The translations under genes and the position numbers were made by a program. Below, piece after piece: positions 51,216-58,410 of a DNA stretch of 64,000 bases (positions are counted from its first letter, which is position 1; the number at the start of each line of letters is the position of its first letter). The stretch covers positions 1,513,765 to 1,577,764 of the forward strand of contig NZ_LRPC01000001.1 in assembly GCF_001592965.1 (NCBI RefSeq), written 5' to 3'. This DNA comes from Roseivirga spongicola (GTDB lineage: Bacteria > Bacteroidota > Bacteroidia > Cytophagales > Cyclobacteriaceae). The notes beneath the pieces were generated by a model. The model had not been told where the DNA came from and did not search any database. It saw only the letters and a program-made list of their open reading frames with translations.

Positions 51216-54113
51216 TCAACCTCCTCTACCAAACCTCTGCCTCATTTGCTGGAATCTTTCCATTCTGTCTGACGGAATGTCTTGCCCTTGACCAAAACTT
51301 CTGATGTTATAGATGAATGATACCATGAAGTATTGAGTGAGAATTTGGGTTTGATTATCTTCTATATAAGAACCCGTTACATTTCTGGTAATGCTTTGGT
51401 TTTGCTTTAGCAGGTCGAAAACTGAAAGCTTTAGTTCAGCTTTTTGCTTCAACATCTTTTTACCTAGCTCCATGTTCCATAACACAAAATTCTGGTTGAA
51501 GCCTTCTGAAAGACCGGAGTTAGCGGTATGGTTAACTGTATTTCTGAATACAAAACCGTCACCAAAAATCCAATTCAGTCTTAGCCTTGTGTTTTGGTTA
51601 AAGTAATTGGTTTCTGTTTGGCTTTCCAACGTATTGCTTACTGAATTGAAGTTTGAATTGCTTGAAATTGTAAAGTCTACATTTTCACTAATGTTGCTGC
51701 TTAATACTACGCCAAGCCCCATGGTTGGAGTTTTTGCATAGTTTACTTCTCCGTTTATCATTTCAGGAGATTGGGTGTAAGCTAATGAACCAGTAAGGTT
51801 GAGGTTAGACTTAATAGCTCCAATTGGCATTCCGTAAGAAATGAAGCTTCTCAAGTTCCAATAGCCATCTAAGTTTACTGGTTTTGAGTATCTGGCTCCT
51901 GGTTGAAGATCAATTCCATCTACAGTCATTCCCGTGTTTCCTGCTAAATATGAACTTGTGCCAATTCTATTATCTGAATAGCTTCCGCTCAATAAAGTAA
52001 AGAACACATGGTTAGTTTCCCTATTTACCTTGTTGTAGCGAATGGTTGCAGAGTGCTGATAAGCCTGATCTAATTGAGGATTACCAGCCGATATATTTAA
52101 TGGGTCGGTATTGTTAACCACATTCTGAAGCTGACTTACACTTGGAGCATCAGTGCTTGCGCGGTAATTAAAGTTAATGCTACTACCTCCCTCCATTCTG
52201 TATCTATAAACCACAGATGGGATAAAGTTGCCGAAAGTTCTATCTACGTTATCCTCAAAAGGGAAGGTCTGATCATTATCGAGTATTGCCCACTGATAGC
52301 CAGCTCTTAAGGTTAGGGTGCCCTTTTCACCTCTAAGGTTGTAGCCGAGTGAGGTATTGTGGGTCAAATAGTCATTTTCGAATGTATTGCTGAGAAGTGA
52401 GTTTAAATCTGTATAGTCGTTGGCTCCTTCATTGAAGTCGAAACTCTCTCTTCTAGAGTCATTGTATTGGTAACCATAGTTATAGCTAGCCATCAATTGG
52501 CTTCTATCTGTCAATGGTTCGGTATAAGTAGCATTAGTAGATAGACTGAAGCCTTTTACTTCTTGATCGCCAAACTGATTGAGCTCTACGTTTTGAGCAT
52601 TTCCGCTGTAGAAGATATTCTCAGAAAGCAGGTAGCTATCGCCAGAGTTTTCGTTCAAGCCTGTGTTTAAATTGATGGAGAAAGTCCTTCCCCTTTTCTC
52701 AAAGGCATGTCTATAAAGCAAGTTATTGCTGAAGCTAAAAGCTTGTAGATAAGAAGTGTTTTGGGTGTATGAAGTGTTCAGTAGATTTCCATCGAGCATA
52801 GTCGCTCCATCTACTATTCCTGAACCGGAGTTGTCTTGAAAAGTAAATCGCGGCCGCATAATAATAGAGTTTTTATCGTCAATGGTGTACTCTAATTCTC
52901 CACTAAACCTGTGGTTGATGTTTCTACTAGGAGAGAAGCTCTGTTCTTCATAAGTCTGGCCTTCATTCCTTTCTAATGTGTACTCTCTGAAAACTGATTC
53001 ATCGGAATTATTGTCTGACTGATTAAAAAAGTAACTTCCACTAAACTTTAATGGGCCGTTGTCTTGATATGAATAGTTGATGCCAAGAGATTTGGTTTCA
53101 GAAATACCTCCTTGTTGTCCCACTAGAAAGTTTGAGGCATTGCCTCCATTAGCAAAACCACCACTGGCTCCACCAAATCCACCACCAGCGGCTCCTCCGC
53201 CTCGGCCGCCAGCACCACCTCTTGCCGCACCTCTTCTTCCACCTCCCGAAGCAATTCCTAACAAGTCACTGGTTGAGAAGTTTTGGATATTTATGTTGTT
53301 CATTTGACCAAGAATAGTGGTTCTCGATTTCTCTCTGAACAGGTTGATGCTTCCGCCTAAATTATAGGTTTCGTCTGTTCCACCGCCAGCATATACATTG
53401 CCAAACTCACCGTTGCGCATGCTAGCTCTTGTTATTATGTTCATTGTTTTGCTAGTCTCGCCATCCATAAAGCCAGTAAACTGAGCTTGGTCACTAGCCT
53501 GATCGTATATTTGAATACGCTCAATAATTTCTGCAGGCAGGTTTTTTAATGCCGCATTTGGGTCGTCTCCAAAAAACTCACGACCATCTACTAAAACCCG
53601 TCTCACATTTTCCCCTTGAGCTTGTACTTGACCATTTTGAATGACCACCCCAGGTAGCTTTTCTATTAAATTTTCTGCTGTTGCATCTGGGTTTACCTTG
53701 TAGCCCTCAGAATTATACTCTGTAGTGTCTCCATTTTGAATAACTCTATCTGCTAAACCTTCAACAGTTATATCTTCCAATGAGGTGGCGTCCATAGCCA
53801 AGCTAATTTTCCCTAAGTCTGCGGATGCATCTTCAATGGTGATGTCTTTGTTAAAAGGTTTGAAACCCACGAAGCTCACTTGGAGCGTATATTTTCCATT
53901 AGTTACACCAGTTATTCTGAACTCCCCAAGCTCTGTAGAGGAAAAAGCACGTTTGGTTGAATCAGCAATCTTGGTAAGTACAACCGTGGCCGATTGAAGA
54001 GGGAGATTTTCTGTACTATCTACAACGGAACCTTTAACTACCCAGTATTGAGCGGAGGCCGAAAAGCTGCCTAGCAGTAGTCCGACTAAAATGGTGATGA
54101 CCTTGAGTTTCAT
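51216..54113 (-). CDS. Outer-membrane beta-barrel receptor with Gly-rich loop
   Basis: 965 aa. A signal peptide (LLGSFSASAQ) is followed by a carboxypeptidase regulatory-like domain (VVKGSVVDSTENLPLQSATV, 25-115), a plug (VRRVLVDGREFFGDDPNAAL, near 170-235), a Gly-rich low-complexity insert at 288-325 (GGGRRGAARGGAGGRGGG and on), and a barrel of about 20 strands. It shares architecture with the downstream receptor. The leader carries a 7-bp inverted repeat TAGACTT/AAGTCTA (54123-54140). Divergent from the DUF2975 operon. Confidence 0.85.
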   Translation of the reverse strand: MKLKVITILVGLLLGSFSASAQYWVVKGSVVDSTENLPLQSATVVLTKIADSTKRAFSSTELGEFRITGVTNGKYTLQVSFVGFKPFNKDITIEDASADLGKISLAMDATSLEDITVEGLADRVIQNGDTTEYNSEGYKVNPDATAENLIEKLPGVVIQNGQVQAQGENVRRVLVDGREFFGDDPNAALKNLPAEIIERIQIYDQASDQAQFTGFMDGETSKTMNIITRASMRNGEFGNVYAGGGTDETYNLGGSINLFREKSRTTILGQMNNINIQNFSTSDLLGIASGGGRRGAARGGAGGRGGGAAGGGFGGASGGFANGGNASNFLVGQQGGISETKSLGINYSYQDNGPLKFSGSYFFNQSDNNSDESVFREYTLERNEGQTYEEQSFSPSRNINHRFSGELEYTIDDKNSIIMRPRFTFQDNSGSGIVDGATMLDGNLLNTSYTQNTSYLQAFSFSNNLLYRHAFEKRGRTFSINLNTGLNENSGDSYLLSENIFYSGNAQNVELNQFGDQEVKGFSLSTNATYTEPLTDRSQLMASYNYGYQYNDSRRESFDFNEGANDYTDLNSLLSNTFENDYLTHNTSLGYNLRGEKGTLTLRAGYQWAILDNDQTFPFEDNVDRTFGNFIPSVVYRYRMEGGSSINFNYRASTDAPSVSQLQNVVNNTDPLNISAGNPQLDQAYQHSATIRYNKVNRETNHVFFTLLSGSYSDNRIGTSSYLAGNTGMTVDGIDLQPGARYSKPVNLDGYWNLRSFISYGMPIGAIKSNLNLTGSLAYTQSPEMINGEVNYAKTPTMGLGVVLSSNISENVDFTISSNSNFNSVSNTLESQTETNYFNQNTRLRLNWIFGDGFVFRNTVNHTANSGLSEGFNQNFVLWNMELGKKMLKQKAELKLSVFDLLKQNQSITRNVTGSYIEDNQTQILTQYFMVSFIYNIRSFGQGQDIPSDRMERFQQMRQRFGRGG

Positions 54114-54169
54114 ATCGGTCTTTAGACTTAGGCAAGTCTATGAAGGTTTAATTGAGATGTTTTTCGATT

Positions 54170-54196
54170 ATTATTTATTGATAAACAATAAATAAT
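54170..54196. promoter_or_regulatory. Perfect 11-bp inverted repeat, candidate operator of the DUF2975-XRE operon
   Basis: Arms ATTATTTATTG (54170-54180) and CAATAAATAAT (54186-54196) with a 5-nt spacer. It overlaps the -33 box and spacer of the promoter at 54177-54207, where a repressor would block RNA polymerase. The XRE protein encoded at 55533-55742 is the natural candidate ligand (inference). Confidence 0.5.
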
Positions 54197-54207
54197 TACT
54201 ATGTTTC
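54177..54207 (+). promoter_or_regulatory. Promoter of the DUF2975-DUF2975-XRE operon
   Basis: ATTG (54177-54180), exactly 19-nt spacer, TATGTTTC (54200-54207). Each box is one base from the Bacteroidota consensus; the start codon lies 17 nt further on. Confidence 0.55.
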
Positions 54208-54223
54208 GAAAAATTTAATACAC

Positions 54224-54865
54224 ATGAAATGGAATCGATTAGTAATCAAAAGCTCTAGTTGGGTCTTAGATACTTTTATAGGGATCTCAGTTATAATCTT
54301 TATAGTTGCTTTAATTGTACTGATAAGGTCAGGTTTTAACGATGGTCAGTTTTCCTTGAGGTTGAATGAAGATTATAAGTCTTGGGTAGTTAAGCCAGAA
54401 GTTGAACCCAGCCCTGGATTTGAATCGGCTTTTGAGGTTGTAAATGTAGAGCCTACAGAACATATTATAACCTTTAGGTTGCATGACAATAGACTCTATT
54501 TAACCTATATTCCTTTTGCTCTTTATGCAAGTATTTGTTTTTATATTCTGGTGCTTTTAAGTGGAATAGTCAACTCCGCAAAGCGTAATGAATTCTTTAG
54601 TCATCTTAATGTTAAGCGACTGAGAATCATAGGAATATTAGTTGTTCTGTCAGGCTTGGTTGATTATCTAGGATCATTCTTTAAGCAGTGGGTTTTTGAG
54701 AACTTTTTAACTAGTGCAGACTTAACCTCTACGAGTTCATTTTGGGTTTTTAGGCTTCCAAATATTTTTACTTCCACTTTTATAACTGGGCTTTTGGTTT
54801 TGGTTATTGCGGAAGCATTCGCACACGGCCTCAAGTTGAAAGAAGAACAGGATTTGACTATTTAA
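54224..54865 (+). CDS. DUF2975 membrane protein, copy 1
   Basis: 213 aa with four transmembrane segments (ISVIIFIVALIVLI; IPFALYASICFYILVLLS; IIGILVVLSGLVDYLG; FITGLLVLVIAEAFAHG) and a conserved C-terminal FAHGLKLKEEQDLTI. The periplasmic loop lies between the first two helices. This fits the DUF2975 family, regularly paired with a small XRE regulator like the one at 55533. Function unknown. Its downstream paralogue is 12 nt away. Confidence 0.8.
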   Translation: MKWNRLVIKSSSWVLDTFIGISVIIFIVALIVLIRSGFNDGQFSLRLNEDYKSWVVKPEVEPSPGFESAFEVVNVEPTEHIITFRLHDNRLYLTYIPFALYASICFYILVLLSGIVNSAKRNEFFSHLNVKRLRIIGILVVLSGLVDYLGSFFKQWVFENFLTSADLTSTSSFWVFRLPNIFTSTFITGLLVLVIAEAFAHGLKLKEEQDLTI

Positions 54866-54877
54866 ATAAGCATAACC

Positions 54878-55528
54878 ATGAATAAGATTAAAACTTCAAG
54901 ACAGCGAGTTGTACTAGTGGTAGTAAAATGGGTGTTGTTGATCACTATGGCTCTGCCCATTTTTGCCTTGTTTTTTCATACCTACGGAATTCTATTTAAG
55001 TATAAATATCAGCAGCTCAGTTTTACGTTGCCATATAAAAACAATACGGATGAGGTTTTTACATTGAATAAAGAGAGAGTAACTGCCATCGATAAGTTGA
55101 ATGACTATAAGATGAATCTTTCGGTCAATGATTTTTCGTTTAATGTTTATGATGAAGTTGGCAGGTTAGAAGCCTTGCTTTTAGATATCCCTATAATGAT
55201 TTGTTATATAATTCTGCTTTACATGATGTTTCTGTTGGTCAGGTCAGCGGAAAAGAATGTCTTTTTTACCTACAAAAATGTAAAACGACTGAATTACATA
55301 GGGGCAGCATTTCTTTTTTTGAGTATTCACGATTATGTGTCAGATCGGATTGGAATATATTTTTACAATAAATTAGTCTTGGGTAAGCCATGGTTGACAA
55401 CTTTTCCCGTTGGGTTTTCTGGTAGCATATTTGAAAGCTTCTTCTTTACAGCATTAATGGTTTTCATTCTTGCTCAAGCCTTTAAACAAGGTGTAAACCT
55501 TAAAGAAGAACAGGACTTAACCATCTAG
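54878..55528 (+). CDS. DUF2975 membrane protein, copy 2
   Basis: 216 aa, a paralogue of the gene before it: same four-helix layout (WVLLITMALPIFALFF; IMICYIILLYMMFLLV; NYIGAAFLFLSIHDYV; FFTALMVFILAQAFKQG) and the same ending GVNLKEEQDLTI. The middle loop differs, so the pair may form a heteromeric membrane complex (inference). It ends 4 nt before the XRE gene. Confidence 0.8.
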   Translation: MNKIKTSRQRVVLVVVKWVLLITMALPIFALFFHTYGILFKYKYQQLSFTLPYKNNTDEVFTLNKERVTAIDKLNDYKMNLSVNDFSFNVYDEVGRLEALLLDIPIMICYIILLYMMFLLVRSAEKNVFFTYKNVKRLNYIGAAFLFLSIHDYVSDRIGIYFYNKLVLGKPWLTTFPVGFSGSIFESFFFTALMVFILAQAFKQGVNLKEEQDLTI

Positions 55529-55532
55529 AACT

Positions 55533-55742
55533 ATGGCGATAATTGTAAACCTAGATGTGATGCTGGCCAAGCGAAAAATGCAAAGTAAGGAGCTAGCTGA
55601 GATTGTAGGAATAACCCTCGCTAACCTTTCTATTTTGAAAACTGGAAAGGCTAAAGCCATACGCTTTAGTACGTTGGAAGCCATTTGCGATGCCTTGGAT
55701 TGCCAACCTGGAGATATTTTGGAATACACTCCAGATGAATAG
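55533..55742 (+). CDS. Small XRE-family (YozG-like) transcriptional regulator
   Basis: 69 aa: nearly all helix-turn-helix of the Cro/C1 type (KELAEIVGITLANLSILKTG, KAIRFSTLEAICDALDCQPG), ending DILEYTPDE. Third gene of the DUF2975 operon, 4 nt after copy 2. It probably represses the operon at the inverted repeat at 54170-54196; this is inference. Regulators of this size are common partners of DUF2975. Confidence 0.85.
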   Translation: MAIIVNLDVMLAKRKMQSKELAEIVGITLANLSILKTGKAKAIRFSTLEAICDALDCQPGDILEYTPDE

Positions 55743-55785
55743 ATTAACCGCTTTTTGAGTATTACCTTTGAGCAAAATTTCAGCT

Positions 55786-56754
55786 ATGAACATTCGTCCG
55801 AGAAGAAATAGAAAGTCAGAAGCCATTAGATCAATAATTGAGGAAACGAAGGTCACAACCGATGACTTTATTTTTCCATTATTCTTGTTGGAAGGTGCTT
55901 CAGATAAGGTGGAGGTTGATTCTATGCCTGGAATTTGTCGCTTGGGTATTGATCAAATGCTCAAAGAGATTGAAGAGTGCTTGAAACTCGGAATTAAATC
56001 TTTTGATGTCTTTCCTGTAGTTCCTGAACACTATAAAGATAAAACTGCTACTAAGAGCTTTGATGATGATTTCTTCTACCAAAAGGCGCTTAGAAAAATT
56101 AAGCAGGAGTTTCCGGAAGCAGCAATTATGACAGACGTGGCCTTGGATCCATACAGTTCTGATGGGCATGACGGAATCGTTAAAGATGGTAAAATCTTAA
56201 ATGATGAAACTCTTGAGGTTTTAGGAAAGCAAGCCCTATCTCAAGCAGCTTGTGGTATCGATATTATTGGTCCTTCTGATATGATGGACGGACGAGTTGG
56301 ATACATCCGCGAAATGCTGGATGACAATGGATATACAGATGTTTCAATTATGTCTTACACCGCTAAGTATGCGAGTGCTTTTTATGGACCTTTCAGAGAT
56401 GCATTAGACTCAGCGCCTAAAAGTGGGGATAAGAAAACCTACCAGATGAACCCTGCCAATAGGAGAGAGGCTCTAATTGAAGCCGATTTAGATATGAATG
56501 AGGGAGCTGATTTTATGATGGTGAAACCAGCGCTAGCTTACTTGGACGTGATCAGGTTATTGAAAGATAATTACAGTCTTCCGATTGCTGCCTATAATGT
56601 TTCAGGAGAATACTCTATGCTTAAGGCTGCTGGAGCCAAAGGCTGGTTAGATTACGAAAGAGTAATGCAAGAAACGTTGTTAAGCATAAAAAGGGCAGGT
56701 GCAGATATTATTCTGACCTACCACGCTAAGGAGTTTGCAAAACTCAATTCTTAA
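55786..56754 (+). CDS. hemB: Delta-aminolevulinic acid dehydratase (porphobilinogen synthase)
   Basis: 322 aa from the ATG at 55786 (a TTG 18 nt earlier is less likely). The Schiff-base lysines are seen in MSYTAKYASAFYGPFRDA and MMVKPALAYLDV; the substrate and metal region reads MTDVALDPYSSDGHDG, the Asp-rich (Mg-type) form rather than the Cys-rich zinc form. Condenses two aminolevulinates to porphobilinogen in heme synthesis. A TACCTTTG motif at 55763-55770 lies 15 nt before the ATG and may be its -7 box. Its TAA overlaps the desaturase stop codon. Confidence 0.95.
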   Translation: MNIRPRRNRKSEAIRSIIEETKVTTDDFIFPLFLLEGASDKVEVDSMPGICRLGIDQMLKEIEECLKLGIKSFDVFPVVPEHYKDKTATKSFDDDFFYQKALRKIKQEFPEAAIMTDVALDPYSSDGHDGIVKDGKILNDETLEVLGKQALSQAACGIDIIGPSDMMDGRVGYIREMLDDNGYTDVSIMSYTAKYASAFYGPFRDALDSAPKSGDKKTYQMNPANRREALIEADLDMNEGADFMMVKPALAYLDVIRLLKDNYSLPIAAYNVSGEYSMLKAAGAKGWLDYERVMQETLLSIKRAGADIILTYHAKEFAKLNS

Positions 56755-57854
56755 ACAGCGAATTGATCTCCTCTTCCTAGTTGCTTCAACATTCTTCCGT
56801 GTTGATAAACAGCAGCCATAAAGGTTTTCTGACAGTTGTATGGTAAGCCATACTCAGTGGCTTTTGCCTGTACAATCTTCGAGATTTTCTTGTAATGTAC
56901 GTGGCAAATGTTTGGGAATAAATGGTGCTCAATCTGATAGTTGAGACCACCCACAAACCAAGAAAATAACTTGCTATTAGGAGCAAAGTTGGTGGTAGTG
57001 AAAAGCTGATGTACAGCCCAGTTGTTCTCAACACTACCAGTATCATCAGGAATAGGATATTCAGAAGTTGGCATTACGTGCGCAGGCTGGAAAATCATTC
57101 CAAGAGCTAGCCCGGTAATAAAATGCATTATAAAGAATCCTATTAAAATGATGTACCAAGGAGCTTGGATAAAGATCAGTGGTAGAACTAATGCATAGGC
57201 GTAGTATAATACTTTAGAAATAATGGCTTCAGTAAGTACACCACCAAAAGATCTTTTCTGGCTTTTCATTAAGCCCATTTTCTTATAGCGAACTAATTGT
57301 TTGAAGTCTTTAGTGGTTAACCAAAGAAAGGTCATCATACCATATAGAAACCAACCATAAATATGCTGATGCTTGTGCGCTTTAAGCTTAGGTGCATGAG
57401 GTGATAATCTCATTAACTTTCCTGGATCAATGTCTTCGTCCATACCATCTATATTGGTGAAAGTATGATGAAGAACATTGTGCTGAATTTTCCAGATGTA
57501 ACTGTTTGCCCCAATCATGTTCATTACATAGCTGAGGTATTTATTTACATGTCTGTTTTTTGAGTATGCGCCATGGTTAGCATCGTGCATTACAGAAAGG
57601 CCAATTCCGCTTTTCCCTAAGCCCATAAGTGCCCACATTAAAAGCACTACCCAGATATTGGTAATTACACCGGTAAGCATTAAAAGGTAAGGCACAAAAT
57701 AAAGTGCAAACATGAAAATGGTTTTAAGTACCATTTTCCAATTGCCATAGGTTGAAATATTATTAGTCTCAAAATAAGCTTTCACTTGCTTTCTCAAGTC
57801 AGCGATAAACTCTGCCTGATTAGTTTTTGAGAAACGTACTGTTTTATGTTGCAT
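56751..57854 (-). CDS. Membrane fatty-acid desaturase (acyl-CoA/acyl-lipid type)
   Basis: 367 aa. The three histidine boxes of integral-membrane desaturases are present: HDANH, HNVLHH and QIEHH, with hydrophobic pairs (MFALYFVPYLLMLTGVI, WYIILIGFFIMHFITGLALG) between. The C-terminal NWAVHQLFTTTNFAPNSKL and NYQIEHHLFP fit front-end desaturases. It introduces a double bond into fatty acyl chains at the membrane. Convergent with hemB, sharing a TTAA at the stops. Confidence 0.92.
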   Translation of the reverse strand: MQHKTVRFSKTNQAEFIADLRKQVKAYFETNNISTYGNWKMVLKTIFMFALYFVPYLLMLTGVITNIWVVLLMWALMGLGKSGIGLSVMHDANHGAYSKNRHVNKYLSYVMNMIGANSYIWKIQHNVLHHTFTNIDGMDEDIDPGKLMRLSPHAPKLKAHKHQHIYGWFLYGMMTFLWLTTKDFKQLVRYKKMGLMKSQKRSFGGVLTEAIISKVLYYAYALVLPLIFIQAPWYIILIGFFIMHFITGLALGMIFQPAHVMPTSEYPIPDDTGSVENNWAVHQLFTTTNFAPNSKLFSWFVGGLNYQIEHHLFPNICHVHYKKISKIVQAKATEYGLPYNCQKTFMAAVYQHGRMLKQLGRGDQFAV

Positions 57855-57947
57855 TCTTTAGGTATTCTATTTGCAATTTACCAGTTTGAAGCTTACTTAA
57901 GAATTTTTGCTTCAGGTTTTTACTTGAACGGCCAAATACCGTCTATG

Positions 57948-58322
57948 TTATAAATCTTGCTCACGCTCCAGCATTAATACTGAAGATTGAGGAACAATAA
58001 ATAACTTTTCACCTTGATATACCACTTCTACAGCTCCTTTCTGAAGGAAAATAGCAAGATCTCCTTCTTGAGCTTGTAACGGTACATACTTGATTTTTTC
58101 ATCATTTTCTTTCCAAGGTTCATCTTCGTCAGTGGCCATTGGGATAGGGTAGCCAGGGCCAACTTTTATCACAAAACCAGTCTGTACCTTTTCTTTCTCT
58201 TGAACCCCAGGAGGAAGATAAAGTCCGCTGTCTGTTTTATCAGGTTGCTTCTTAGGACGAATAAGCAGTCGATCTCCTACCACTATAAGCTTTCTCAGTC
58301 TATTCTCTGCTGTTAGTTCCAT
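57948..58322 (-). CDS. GroES-like co-chaperonin family protein
   Basis: 124 aa. It contains the cpn10 core (IVVGDRLLIRPKKQPDKTDSG, residues in GFVIKVGPGYPIP, and QEGDLAIFLQKGAVEVVYQG), but is about 30 residues longer than normal GroES, with an acidic insert DEDEPWKENDEKIKY. This is a divergent GroES-like protein, not the canonical groS (no groL next to it). Role uncertain. Confidence 0.8.
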   Translation of the reverse strand: MELTAENRLRKLIVVGDRLLIRPKKQPDKTDSGLYLPPGVQEKEKVQTGFVIKVGPGYPIPMATDEDEPWKENDEKIKYVPLQAQEGDLAIFLQKGAVEVVYQGEKLFIVPQSSVLMLEREQDL

Positions 58323-58338
58323 AATTCAAAATATGGTG

Positions 58339-58346
58339 CAAATATA
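58339..58346 (-). promoter_or_regulatory. -7 box of the GroES-like gene
   Basis: TATATTTG on the minus strand matches TAnnTTTG perfectly, 16 nt before the ATG. The -33 position at 19 nt is CCTT, a weak match. Confidence 0.4.
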
Positions 58347-58362
58347 AACTAAAACCCAAATG

Positions 58363-58390
58363 AAAAAGGCTGGTCACTGCCAGCCTTTTC
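58363..58390 (-). terminator. Intrinsic terminator of the giant adhesin gene
   Basis: A perfect 10-bp stem AAAAGGCTGG / CCAGCCTTTT (58364-58389) with a 6-nt loop lies 21 nt after the adhesin stop codon and is followed by a T-run on the minus strand. Confidence 0.85.
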
Positions 58391-58410
58391 AATGTTGTTA
58401 GTAAAAGAGA

